DNA from: Roseburia sp. CAG:303
Lineage (GTDB): Bacteria; Bacillota; Clostridia; Lachnospirales; Lachnospiraceae
Assembly (NCBI GenBank): GCA_000437755.1
Contig: FR900122.1
Location: forward strand, 5,448-69,447
Reading direction: 5' to 3'
DNA length: 64,000 nucleotides
Both the position numbers and the translations under genes were made by a program. Shown here piece by piece: positions 33,138 to 41,653 of this stretch (its first letter is position 1; the number at the start of each line of letters is the position of its first letter). The notes under the pieces were generated by a model. The model saw only the letters and a list, made by a program, of their open reading frames with translations. It did not search any database and was not told the origin of the DNA.

Positions 33138-33980
33138 CAGTTTCTCTTTTAATTCTTTCAGTGATTTTTCCAGAGAACCTGCACTGGCTCCCGGATTTCC
33201 TCGCAGAAGTCCTTTCTGGACAAAGTTAAGATTCTTAACTATCTTTTCTTTATTCAGCATAAATTCTTCTTTGCGGCGGAGCAGTTCGTTCATTCTGACT
33301 TCTTTTGCATTCATCGCCTTTAACTTCAGCTCATCAACCTTCTCGATGACATTTTCCAGATTTTCCTCTACATAATCAGAGGTTTCTTTCTTAAGCAATG
33401 CCATCTGCACCTGTATATTCTCCAGTTCGTTGCGGATCTTCTCCATCGTCTCGAGTGCATGTGCCACATCGAATGCTGCCTTGGCTGAAGTAATCACATC
33501 TGCCACAAAGATAATGCTTACAAGGATAAGTACTATGCCATGCACATCTATGGCAAACATATCTTCCACGATCTGTTCCACAGGAGGATGCAGGATCTGA
33601 TTCATCAGTATCGTAAAAAATCCCCATGTAATAGAAGAACTCAGGCAGATATATCCGTTCAGGTTAAACGGCTGGTTGCTATAATCCCAGTATTTTACCT
33701 TAAACATCTTCTCCATCGCCCATCCGGTTATGTATTCCAGAACCGTTGCCCCAATCACTCCGGCAATCCATGTCAGCACATAATTTCCCGAAAACGGCAT
33801 GGATACAACCAGCATCATAACCGCACCAGAGCCATAGATTGGAAGCATCGGTCCTCTTAAAAAACCGCGGTTTACCCATTTTCCCTGTTTTACCGATACA
33901 TAGCAGGATTCCCATACCCATCCCAGAAACGCATATACAAAAAAGAATGCCAGCCATTCATATGCAGTATAATTTCCCAT
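33123..33980 (-). CDS. Putative ABC-transporter type IV (CmpB-like) membrane protein
   Basis: 285 aa. The first half has about five transmembrane segments of the ABC_trans_CmpB family: WLAFFFVYAFLGWVWESCYV, RGFLRGPMLPIYGSGAVMM, EYITGWAMEKMFKVKYWDYS, LNGYICLSSSITWG. The C-terminal 110 residues form a charged coiled coil. Family members are named as transporters but mostly lack a known partner ATPase, and none is next to this gene. It follows the BlaI-type regulator gene by 8 nt, so it is probably in that operon. Confidence 0.82.
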   Translation of the reverse strand: MGNYTAYEWLAFFFVYAFLGWVWESCYVSVKQGKWVNRGFLRGPMLPIYGSGAVMMLVVSMPFSGNYVLTWIAGVIGATVLEYITGWAMEKMFKVKYWDYSNQPFNLNGYICLSSSITWGFFTILMNQILHPPVEQIVEDMFAIDVHGIVLILVSIIFVADVITSAKAAFDVAHALETMEKIRNELENIQVQMALLKKETSDYVEENLENVIEKVDELKLKAMNAKEVRMNELLRRKEEFMLNKEKIVKNLNFVQKGLLRGNPGASAGSLEKSLKELKEKLIRQN

Positions 33981-33988
33981 AAGTACCT

Positions 33989-34411
33989 CTATTTTTCCAT
34001 ATCATTAATCAGTTTCTTCATCGTCTTTATCTCTTTTTTGGAAAACTTTCCTCGCTTAAAAAGCTCCAGAATCACATCATATTCTTCATCCCGCATATTT
34101 TCGCGGATGTATTTCCTGTGCAGGGACATACGGTAATCTTTCTCCCCGATGGTCGGTTCGTAATAATAATTCTGACCGTCCTTGAATCTTCTGACATAGC
34201 CTTTCTTCTCTATCCTGGTCAGAAATGTCCGCACCGTGGATTCCGCATATTCCTGATCGGTTTTCTCTCTCAATAGCTTTACTATCTTCGGTACACTCTT
34301 CGCCTTCTTCGCTGACCATAAGCACTCAAGCACTTCCAGTTCCTTCGGTGACAGATCCTTGCCGTCCTTTTTTTCTGCCAATGCCAGTTCCTCGTCTTCC
34401 CTCTTTTTCAT
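33989..34411 (-). CDS. BlaI/MecI/CopY-family repressor
   Basis: 140 aa winged-helix repressor. Seen: LSPKELEVLECLWSAKKAKS (helix 1-2), ESTVRTFLTRIEKKGYVRR (recognition helix and wing), then a dimerisation tail with DVILELFKRGKFSKKEIKTM. BlaI relatives are inactivated by proteolysis through a BlaR1/M56 sensor; no such sensor is nearby. Instead the gene lies between a two-helix membrane protein (34444) and a CmpB-like membrane protein (33123). The start is uncertain: ATG at 34411 without a good ribosome site, or TTG at 34477, which would overlap the upstream gene by 34 nt. Confidence 0.82.
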   Translation of the reverse strand: MKKREDEELALAEKKDGKDLSPKELEVLECLWSAKKAKSVPKIVKLLREKTDQEYAESTVRTFLTRIEKKGYVRRFKDGQNYYYEPTIGEKDYRMSLHRKYIRENMRDEEYDVILELFKRGKFSKKEIKTMKKLINDMEK

Positions 34412-34443
34412 CTTGCTCTCGCTTTCTGCACCTGTGCGTGCTT

Positions 34444-34644
34444 TTAAACTCTCTTCATCAGCAGTGTCAATAAGCAAATCAGCACCAGAAGCACCGGTAT
34501 GACAGTCATCCGTATCTGCATTCCCCTCGCTTTATCTGCCAGTGGAGTTTCCTTATTTTTCTTCCAGTAACTCTGGATATTATATACCATAACCCCGACA
34601 CCGGCTCCGCATAATACTATCAGTATTCCCAATAAAATTTTCAT
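34444..34644 (-). CDS. Small two-helix membrane protein, unknown function
   Basis: 66 aa: transmembrane segments KILLGILIVLCGAGVGVMVY and MTVIPVLLVLICLLTLLM separated by a charged linker (YWKKNKETPLADKARG). The ATG at 34644 follows AAGGAG, which forms a short palindrome with CTCCTT and might be occluded; an in-frame start at 34671 lacks a ribosome site. It is the first gene behind the sigma-A promoter at 34696-34725 and runs into the BlaI-type gene. It may act with that repressor. Confidence 0.65.
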   Translation of the reverse strand: MKILLGILIVLCGAGVGVMVYNIQSYWKKNKETPLADKARGMQIRMTVIPVLLVLICLLTLLMKRV

Positions 34645-34695
34645 TGAAGGAGTTCTCCTTTCTTTTCTCACATTTTTTCTCTCTGCTATTCTTTT

Positions 34696-34725
34696 ATTAT
34701 ACTAAATACTATGCAGGTTCGTCAA
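34696..34725 (-). promoter_or_regulatory. Promoter of the small membrane protein-blaI operon
   Basis: Minus-strand TTGACG, 18-nt spacer and TATAAT. The -35 lies within the last codons of the hydrogenase gene. AGTAT-TT-AGTAT repeats overlap the -10 and could be the BlaI-type operator. Confidence 0.6.
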
Positions 34726-36227
34726 TCTAATTCAATTTCAAGTACATCATATGGCGGAATCTTCTGTGTAGATTTTTCCTTGTATTTCTTTAATTCCATC
34801 TTCGCCTTGTTTAACGGGATATTCGTACCGGCTCCGCCCATGCAGCCGCCCGGACAGCCCATTCCCTCGATCAGACAGCCGTTCATTTTTCCTGCCTTTG
34901 CAAGCATGAGAACTTTCTTACATTCCGCAAGTCCCTCGGCATGTTCTATCTTAATCGGCGTTTCCGTATAATATTCCTTCAGACATTCTTCTATGGCAGA
35001 TGCAACTCCGCCGGCAATCGCATATCCTCTTCCCGCTGCCGTTGCATCATGGAATGCCGTATCTTCTTCCATGTCCGCCGGATTAATTTCCTTTGCATCA
35101 AACATTCCCCACAGTTCTTCGAAGGTAATAACAAAATCCACATCACTGCGGACATGTCTTCTGGAGGCCTCCAGTTTTTTCGCCGCACACGGTCCGATAA
35201 ATACAACTTTGACATCCGGCTCCTTCTTCTTGATACTTCTTGCAGTCGCTACCATCGGTGTTAATTCATTCGACACACTGTCTATTAAATCCGGGAAATA
35301 GTTTTTCGCAAGCATTGCCCAGGAAGGACAACAGGAGGTTAAAAGAAACGGCAGTTCCCCGGTCATGACTTTCTCTGCATACTGTTTTGCCTCTGCCACA
35401 GCACCGATATCCGCACCGAGTGCTACTTCATGCACATTCTCAAATCCAAGTTTTAACAATGCCTGTTTTAATTTTTTCGGAGAAACATTCGGGCCAAACT
35501 GACCGACAAATGCCGGTGCAAGTGCCACCACAATTCTCTTTCCTTCCCGCAAAGCCCTGCTTAACTGAAATACCTGTGATTTATCGGATATTGCACCGAA
35601 CGGACAGCTTACCATGCACATACCGCAGGAAACACATTTCTCACTGTTGATGCAGGCTCTGCCCTGTTCATCGGTTTCAAAGGCTTTGACCCCGCATGCC
35701 CTTTCACATGGACGCTCTAATTTACCAATCGCATCATATGGGCAGATTTCCTTACATTTTCCGCATTTCACACATTTTTCCTGATTGATGACGGATTTAC
35801 CGTCCACAACATCTACTGCCCCTTTCGGACACACCTGTCTGCACGGATGTGCCACACATCCCTTACACAAATCGCTCACCTGGTATTTATTGGACTCACA
35901 AGCATTGCATGCGGACGGAATTACCTGCATAAGCGGCGGTTCATAATATTTCTCGTCAATATTACTGTTCTCCATGCCATGTGTGATATGCACCGCCCTG
36001 TTCTCCGGTCTCAGTGACATACCCATGGCAAGCCGGACACGTTCGCTCACGATGGCTCTCTCCCTGTATACACTTTCCCTGTGCTTTGGCACTTCACCTA
36101 CCATTATATATGGGATTGCCTCAATCTCGCCATTAAATGTATCATTCGTTGATTCAAACGCCACCTTTGAAATGGCAGCAAAAATTTTTCTTCTGATTTC
36201 CTGTACCGGTGTTTCTATTCCTCTCAC
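34722..36227 (-). CDS. [FeFe]-hydrogenase-like 4Fe-4S protein (group B type)
   Basis: 501 aa cytoplasmic iron-sulfur protein. N-terminal Cys-rich region with 4Fe-4S motifs (CKGCVAHPCRQVCP, CVKCGKCKEICP, CVSCGMCMVSCP), then the H-cluster domain with L1 TSCCPSW, L2 IGPCAAKKLE and L3 GMGCPGGCMGG. All H-cluster Cys positions are present, but L2 has Gly where classical enzymes have Met. This resembles the monomeric group B hydrogenases of anaerobes, whose role (H2 evolution or redox sensing) is poorly known. The GTG at 36227 is preferred over an ATG at 36248, because AAGGAGG sits 5 nt before it. No maturase genes are in the window. Confidence 0.88.
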   Translation of the reverse strand: MRGIETPVQEIRRKIFAAISKVAFESTNDTFNGEIEAIPYIMVGEVPKHRESVYRERAIVSERVRLAMGMSLRPENRAVHITHGMENSNIDEKYYEPPLMQVIPSACNACESNKYQVSDLCKGCVAHPCRQVCPKGAVDVVDGKSVINQEKCVKCGKCKEICPYDAIGKLERPCERACGVKAFETDEQGRACINSEKCVSCGMCMVSCPFGAISDKSQVFQLSRALREGKRIVVALAPAFVGQFGPNVSPKKLKQALLKLGFENVHEVALGADIGAVAEAKQYAEKVMTGELPFLLTSCCPSWAMLAKNYFPDLIDSVSNELTPMVATARSIKKKEPDVKVVFIGPCAAKKLEASRRHVRSDVDFVITFEELWGMFDAKEINPADMEEDTAFHDATAAGRGYAIAGGVASAIEECLKEYYTETPIKIEHAEGLAECKKVLMLAKAGKMNGCLIEGMGCPGGCMGGAGTNIPLNKAKMELKKYKEKSTQKIPPYDVLEIELD

Positions 36228-36299
36228 AGCAGCCTCCTTACATTTCATTCTTATTCTCTGTTCTTTTCGTTCGCTTCCTTCTTCATACAGAATTTGTTT

Positions 36300-36530
36300 T
36301 CATACATCATGGAATCCGTCCTGCTTCTTGTTTCCTTCCGTCCTGTGCATACATATTCGCATACGAACTACCTTAATCAGCGAAATATTCAGCTTCATTG
36401 TTTCGGAAATCTTCCATTTGAATACGATCCAGCTGACACATATGACGATACCTGCCACAAGTGTGATCAAAGAGATAAGATCTGTCAGGACATCCTGATA
36501 AACTTCAGCCTTATATCCCGCATATTGCAA
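36300..36530 (-). CDS. Possible small membrane protein (weak)
   Basis: 76-aa frame starting at TTG, with one strong hydrophobic segment (LISLITLVAGIVICVSWIVF) and a basic C-terminus. No clear ribosome site and no known family. It fills the gap between azlD and the hydrogenase gene. It may be a real small protein or chance; the rest of 36228-36593 shows nothing else. Confidence 0.3.
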   Translation of the reverse strand: MQYAGYKAEVYQDVLTDLISLITLVAGIVICVSWIVFKWKISETMKLNISLIKVVRMRICMHRTEGNKKQDGFHDV

Positions 36531-36593
36531 TGTAAATCAATCACTGACCATTATATCAGATAACCATTCATTTACAAGAGCCAGTTTTACAAG

Positions 36594-36896
36594 TCACAGT
36601 CCAAGAAGCCGTTCCACAAGAAATACCGTGATGCACGCAGATGCCGCCACGGTAAACAGACTCTTTCCACGAAATCCCAGAACGACAGCGATTCCCAGTC
36701 CTGCCACTGCACTGATTACAGACTCCGTTGCGGAAAAGATCGCCGGAATGGTAAGTGCCGTCAGGCAGGCATAGGGAACATAATATAGAAAGGAACATAA
36801 AAATCTGTTCTCAATTTTTTTACGAAATACTGTGAGAGGCACCACTCTTAATAAATATGTAACAAATGCCATAACAAAAATATATAAATAAACCAT
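36594..36896 (-). CDS. azlD: AzlD-family branched-chain amino acid exporter subunit
   Basis: 100 aa with three to four transmembrane helices (LYIFVMAFVTYLLRVVPLTVF, FLYYVPYACLTALTIPAIF, ISAVAGLGIAVVLGF). It forms the small subunit of the AzlCD (LIV-E) export system, which exports branched-chain amino acids and analogues. It lies 11 nt behind azlC, and AAAGGAG precedes the ATG. Confidence 0.9.
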   Translation of the reverse strand: MVYLYIFVMAFVTYLLRVVPLTVFRKKIENRFLCSFLYYVPYACLTALTIPAIFSATESVISAVAGLGIAVVLGFRGKSLFTVAASACITVFLVERLLGL

Positions 36897-36907
36897 CCGT
36901 AACTCCT

Positions 36908-37621
36908 TTAACTATCCATATCGTCTTTTTGTGCCGGAACCGGAAATAATACCGCAGATACCGCAGATGCTGCCACGGTGCTGATAATTACTGCAATTCC
37001 CGTAGAGACAAAGTGAAATGCCGGCAGGAAATACAGCAGGCAGTTAATCACTATCGCCAGAAATACCGTTACCATAACCGGTACGGATTTTCGTGCCACC
37101 GGCACTACAATCGCAACAAACATACCATATAATGCCAATCCCAGTGCGCTGCACAGAGATGCCGGAAGCAAATCACCGGCTACCGCCCCGACAGCCGTTC
37201 CAAACGTCCAACCAAGTACCGGCAGGGATTGCAATCCTGCCATATACGGCATGGTAACCGCTTTGTTATGTGCCATTGCCGCAGCAAAGATCTCATCCGT
37301 ATTCGCAAATGCCATGATTAATCTCTGTTTTATACTGACATTTTTGTCCAGCTTCTGTGAAAGGGACAGGCTCATCAGTGCATATCTTAAATTTACAATA
37401 AACTGGGTCAGTATCATTTCCAGTATCGTTCCCCCGGCAACAATAATCTGAAGCCCGGCAAACTGTCCCGCACTGGTGATATTAGACGCACTGGTCAGAA
37501 CCGCCTGCAATACACTGATTCCCTGTTTTACTGCTATAATTCCAAAACTGAAACTTACCGAAAAATATCCTATCGCGATCGGTATTCCATCCTTAATTCC
37601 CTGTTTAAATTCACTGCTCAT
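36908..37621 (-). CDS. azlC: AzlC-family branched-chain amino acid exporter
   Basis: 237 aa large subunit of the AzlCD exporter, with about six transmembrane helices. The family block GIKDGIPIAIGYFSVSFSFG opens the protein, followed by TSASNITSAGQFAGLQIIVA and RYALMSLSLSQKL. AGAGGA precedes the ATG. It is followed by azlD. A stem-loop separates it from the upstream gene, so it probably has its own promoter, not clearly seen. Confidence 0.92.
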   Translation of the reverse strand: MSSEFKQGIKDGIPIAIGYFSVSFSFGIIAVKQGISVLQAVLTSASNITSAGQFAGLQIIVAGGTILEMILTQFIVNLRYALMSLSLSQKLDKNVSIKQRLIMAFANTDEIFAAAMAHNKAVTMPYMAGLQSLPVLGWTFGTAVGAVAGDLLPASLCSALGLALYGMFVAIVVPVARKSVPVMVTVFLAIVINCLLYFLPAFHFVSTGIAVIISTVAASAVSAVLFPVPAQKDDMDS

Positions 37622-37645
37622 TGATCTGTTTTCCTCTGTACATGG

Positions 37646-37681
37646 AATAAGGCGTTAAATCAGCTGACTCAACGCCTTATT
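37646..37681 (-). terminator. Hairpin between the cytidylate-kinase-like gene and azlC
   Basis: Perfect 11-bp stem AATAAGGCGTT/AACGCCTTATT with a 14-nt loop, no long T-run. Likely terminator for the gene ending at 37712. Confidence 0.6.
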
Positions 37682-37711
37682 CTCTATTCTTTCTGATTAT
37701 AATATTCGTGT

Positions 37712-38356
37712 TTATGCTTTGTTTTTCCCGTCTGTTTTCTGTTCTGCCGTGTCATTTCCACGATCCATCGCCCTGACTGTGTCCACAATAATCCGTACAC
37801 ACTGGTCAACACCGAGATATCCACTGTCAAGATTAATCTGGTAATTCGTATATTTCCCCCATTCCCGATCGGTATAATAGCGATAGTAGGTCTTTCTGTT
37901 CCTGTCTTTGCGTTCCAGTCTCTTTCTCACATCGACTTCCGTATCACCATAACGCTCCAGCACCCTGGATATCCTGTGCGGCATATCGGCATGGATAAAT
38001 ACATTCAGTGTCGGATATGCTTCCTGATCCAGAATATAATCTGCACATCTTCCCACGATGACACACGGCCCCTCTTCTGCACAGTCCAGAATAACTCTCT
38101 TCTGTGCCTTAAAAATCTCATCCTGCGGATTCTCAAAATACATCGCCGGAGCCATGGACACGGAAAACCACTTGCTCATCTTATCCGTGTACTCTCCCTG
38201 CTCATTAATCACAGCTTTCGTATATCCGCTTCTCTTCGCTACCTGATCCACCAGTTCACTGTCATAGAAAGGAATTCCCAGTTCTTCTGCCACCTTCTGT
38301 CCCACAGAATGTCCGCCGCTGCCAAATTCCCTGCTGATTGTAATAATCGGATACAT
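37712..38356 (-). CDS. Cytidylate kinase-like family protein
   Basis: 214 aa P-loop kinase-like protein (Cytidylate_kin2 family). Seen: nucleotide-binding loop ITISREFGSGGHSVGQKVA, FYDSELVDQVAKRSGY, CVIVGRCADYIL and the LID-like RKRLERKDRNRKTYYRYY. It differs from true Cmk, and the natural substrate is unknown. The ATG at 38356 is chosen because GGGAGGTG lies 6 nt before it; a GTG three codons earlier is less likely. Single gene. Confidence 0.85.
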   Translation of the reverse strand: MYPIITISREFGSGGHSVGQKVAEELGIPFYDSELVDQVAKRSGYTKAVINEQGEYTDKMSKWFSVSMAPAMYFENPQDEIFKAQKRVILDCAEEGPCVIVGRCADYILDQEAYPTLNVFIHADMPHRISRVLERYGDTEVDVRKRLERKDRNRKTYYRYYTDREWGKYTNYQINLDSGYLGVDQCVRIIVDTVRAMDRGNDTAEQKTDGKNKA

Positions 38357-38427
38357 AATCTGCACCTCCCTTTTGTAATTTTCTCACCATTCCTATATAG
38401 ATAGAATAGTTCTTTTTGTGTAAAAAG

Positions 38428-39537
38428 TCAAGTTCTATTTCGCCCGTTTTTCTTTGTTTTTCCTATCTCATCAGCCAGTTTCCGGATCGTTTCGGACAAG
38501 GTTTCCCGCTTCTTTTCCGGAAGTTCATCGATCGCCTTCATCAGTCCCATTAACCGCATCGGAGTAAGCTTATACAGCTGATCCGTGTCTTTAATTCCTG
38601 CTGTTTCAATGACCTCAAACAATGCATCGACAAACTCTTTCTTCTCCTGTTTTTCCATTCCTGCAATCCACTGTTTCAGGGTTTCATTCCAGAATATACT
38701 GCTCTGCGACAGTCCTTTGCTGTATACAAAGTGAGACCCCATCACTTTCCACGACAATGCCCTGTGCTGCAACAGTCCCTTTTCCGTACTTTCAACCACC
38801 GTATAATCTTCTTCATGCTCAAGCAGCATTCCGATGACGGAGGACTGCGGAATCAGGGTATGCAGCTTTGGCAGAATATTCTGGTATTCCTCCTGCTTTA
38901 CCATATCCTCATTAAATCCCGGACCATCAAAATTATAGACTGCCCGCAGACGGTTCTGGATATGCTTTCCGCCTTTAATCGCCGCATACACCGCCAGATT
39001 CCCACCTTTGGAATGTCCACCCAGACACACGGGCTTTCTCCCGGTTTCCAGCACCTTCTGCACATACTGTACGGCTCTTTCCTGCCCGGGTGTCCTGGCC
39101 AGATAACTCATGTTAAAATTCTCTTTCCACCCCGCCAGTGAGCTATCCGTTCCGCTGAAGGAAATATAAATGCTCCCATCCTCAGGTACAATTTTAACCG
39201 CCGAAAACTGATATTCCTTTTCCTCACTGATATCCTCGATATATCTGGATAACCTGCAATTTTTAAACCGCTCCGTTCCCATAACGGCTTTCAGCACCAT
39301 ACGGCAGTCTTTTAAAAGCTGCCCTCCGGATTCCTCTGTCCGGTTACTGTGTCCTGCAAAATACTCTTCTGCTGCTTTCTCTAATGTAACCGATGATCTG
39401 GAATGTATTCCCGGCACGATTCCGCGAAAATCCAGATATACAAGCTGTGTCAGAATCAGACTGTCCACCTCATTAAAGGGCGATGCCGTAAAATCCAAAT
39501 CCCCCCGCCAGGACACATAATCTATAATATTCGACAT
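38428..39537 (-). CDS. DUF2974 (Mbeg1-like) alpha/beta-hydrolase
   Basis: 369 aa lipase-like hydrolase. Nucleophile elbow GGHSKGGNLAVYAA (about 196-209), preceded by a strand with IYISFSGTDSSLAGW, as in lipase-class-3-like folds. The family is widespread in Lachnospiraceae and uncharacterised; no signal peptide is seen, so the protein should be cytoplasmic. It lies 56 nt behind the last V-ATPase gene and may be co-transcribed with the operon. Confidence 0.82.
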   Translation of the reverse strand: MSNIIDYVSWRGDLDFTASPFNEVDSLILTQLVYLDFRGIVPGIHSRSSVTLEKAAEEYFAGHSNRTEESGGQLLKDCRMVLKAVMGTERFKNCRLSRYIEDISEEKEYQFSAVKIVPEDGSIYISFSGTDSSLAGWKENFNMSYLARTPGQERAVQYVQKVLETGRKPVCLGGHSKGGNLAVYAAIKGGKHIQNRLRAVYNFDGPGFNEDMVKQEEYQNILPKLHTLIPQSSVIGMLLEHEEDYTVVESTEKGLLQHRALSWKVMGSHFVYSKGLSQSSIFWNETLKQWIAGMEKQEKKEFVDALFEVIETAGIKDTDQLYKLTPMRLMGLMKAIDELPEKKRETLSETIRKLADEIGKTKKNGRNRT

Positions 39538-39592
39538 AAAATGTTCCCTCCATTTAGAAAAAACCGGAGAACTTTTATCCTCCGATTTCCTC

Positions 39593-40255
39593 TTATCCCT
39601 GCTGTTTTGATTTTTCTCTGACTTCCTCCAGCATCATATCCTTTACCTTCATCAGACGAATCTGGGTACTTCTTTCATTTTCGTCCAGCTTCATGGTAAT
39701 ATAACGGATATTCTGTTCTGTCTGTGGAATTACGACATGTTCCAGTGCATTTACCCGCCTGCGTGTTTTTTCAATTTCCGCCGCCATAAGCTGGCAGGCT
39801 TTTTCTGTTTCAGACAGTTTTAACATCTCCGGAAGAATATCTGCCAATGATTTTACTGCATCGTCCAAATCATTGGAAGTGAACGCGAATCCATAAGAAT
39901 AAATATCATTTGCATCTGCCGTTCTGGTTTTATATTGAAATACCGGAATGTCAACACTCATTACATTTTTCCTGCCACATTCCAGATATACTTCCTGCTT
40001 TGGTGCCATAAGAGCCGTATGCAGTGTCTGCTCCGACATTCCTGCTTTGGCAATTACAAAATTGCGGTTTGCATTTTTTATGCCTTCCTCGACCTTTAAA
40101 CGAAGTGCCATGTTTTCACGCACCAGATCCAGATACTGTCTCATAAGTTCATCACGCTTATCTTTCAGAAGTTTATGACCACGCACTGCTGTCTTTAACT
40201 TCTTCTTTAACCTGGTCAGTTCCATTCTGGTCGGATTTACCTGTGTCGCTGCCAT
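39593..40255 (-). CDS. ntpD: V-type ATP synthase subunit D
   Basis: 220 aa central-stalk subunit, a long antiparallel coiled coil that rotates inside the A3B3 head. Typical opening VNPTRMELTRLKKKLKTA and a C-terminal helix with NIRYITMKLDENERS. Last gene of the V-ATPase operon, 21 nt behind subunit B. Confidence 0.95.
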   Translation of the reverse strand: MAATQVNPTRMELTRLKKKLKTAVRGHKLLKDKRDELMRQYLDLVRENMALRLKVEEGIKNANRNFVIAKAGMSEQTLHTALMAPKQEVYLECGRKNVMSVDIPVFQYKTRTADANDIYSYGFAFTSNDLDDAVKSLADILPEMLKLSETEKACQLMAAEIEKTRRRVNALEHVVIPQTEQNIRYITMKLDENERSTQIRLMKVKDMMLEEVREKSKQQG

Positions 40256-40276
40256 GTTCTCACCTCATTTCCCGAT

Positions 40277-41650
40277 TTATACCTTGCCATAATAAAGGTC
40301 TAAATACTTGTCATCGATACGTTTCAGCTCGCTTCTCGGCAGAATGGAAAGTAATTTCCAACCGATGTTCAGTGTCTCCTCAATGTCCCTGTTTGCCTGA
40401 TACCCCTGTGATACATACTCCTTCTCGAAAGCATCGGCAAATTTCGCATAGATCAGATCGATTTCCGACAATGCGGACTCACCGAGAATGGTCATAAGTT
40501 CTTTTGCATCTTTTCCTCTGGAATATGCTGCAAAAAGCTGGTTCATTGTATTCGCATGATCGGCTCTTGTCTTTCCTTCCCCGATTCCTTTATCTTTCAG
40601 ACGGGAAAGCGATGGCAATACATCGATCGGAGGAGTGACACCTTTTCTGTATAATTCCCTGGACAGGATAATCTGTCCCTCGGTAATATATCCTGTTAAA
40701 TCAGGAATTGGATGTGTCTTATCATCTTCCGGCATGGTCAGAATTGGAATCATGGTAATACTTCCGTCTTTTCCCTTCTGTCTTCCGGCTCTTTCATATA
40801 AAGTAGCAAGATCCGTATACATATAGCCCGGATAACCTCGTCTGCCCGGTACTTCTTTTCGTGCTGCAGAAACTTCACGCAATGCATCGGCATAGTTTGT
40901 GATATCGGTCAGAATAACCAGTACATGCATTCCTTTTTCAAATGCAAGATATTCTGCTGCCGTAAGTGCCATACGCGGGGTTGCGATACGTTCTACCGCC
41001 GGGTCATTGGCAAGGTTTACAAAAAGTACGGTACGGTCAATCGCTCCCGTCTCTTTGAAACTGTTGATAAAGAAGTTTGATTCTTCAAATGTAATACCGA
41101 TTGCGGCAAATACTACTGCGAACTGCTCATCATTCCCGCGTACCTTTGCCTGTCTTGCGATCTGTGCCGCAAGATTCGCATGAGGAAGCCCGGAGGCAGA
41201 GAAGATCGGCAGTTTCTGACCTCTTACCAGTGTATTCAGTCCGTCAATAGCTGATACCCCGGTCTGGATAAATTCTTCCGGATAACTTCTCGCCGCCGGA
41301 TTCATCGGAATACCATTGATATCCATTCTGGCTTCCGGAAGAATCTCCGGCCCGTTATCGATCGGGTGTCCCAGCCCGTCAAAGACTCTTCCCAGCATAT
41401 CTTCCGAAACTCCAAGCTCCATACTTTTTCCAAGAAAACGCACTTTACTGTTAGAAAGATTGATACCGGTAGAGCTTTCAAACAACTGTACCAGTGCATC
41501 CGATCCGTTGATCTCCAGCACCTTGCATCTTCTTATCTCTCCAGAGGCAAGCTCGATTTCTCCCAGTTCATCATACGCAACATCTTCTACGCCATGAACA
41601 AGCATCAGAGGACCTGCTACCTCCTGAATGGTTCTATACTCTTTTGGCAT
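40277..41650 (-). CDS. ntpB: V-type ATP synthase subunit B
   Basis: 457 aa non-catalytic head subunit. Seen: [39 protein letters not shown] in place of a P-loop, and [19 protein letters not shown]. It starts 3 nt after the end of subunit A, indicating translational coupling. Confidence 0.96.
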   Translation of the reverse strand: MPKEYRTIQEVAGPLMLVHGVEDVAYDELGEIELASGEIRRCKVLEINGSDALVQLFESSTGINLSNSKVRFLGKSMELGVSEDMLGRVFDGLGHPIDNGPEILPEARMDINGIPMNPAARSYPEEFIQTGVSAIDGLNTLVRGQKLPIFSASGLPHANLAAQIARQAKVRGNDEQFAVVFAAIGITFEESNFFINSFKETGAIDRTVLFVNLANDPAVERIATPRMALTAAEYLAFEKGMHVLVILTDITNYADALREVSAARKEVPGRRGYPGYMYTDLATLYERAGRQKGKDGSITMIPILTMPEDDKTHPIPDLTGYITEGQIILSRELYRKGVTPPIDVLPSLSRLKDKGIGEGKTRADHANTMNQLFAAYSRGKDAKELMTILGESALSEIDLIYAKFADAFEKEYVSQGYQANRDIEETLNIGWKLLSILPRSELKRIDDKYLDLYYGKV

Positions 41651-41653
41651 GCG

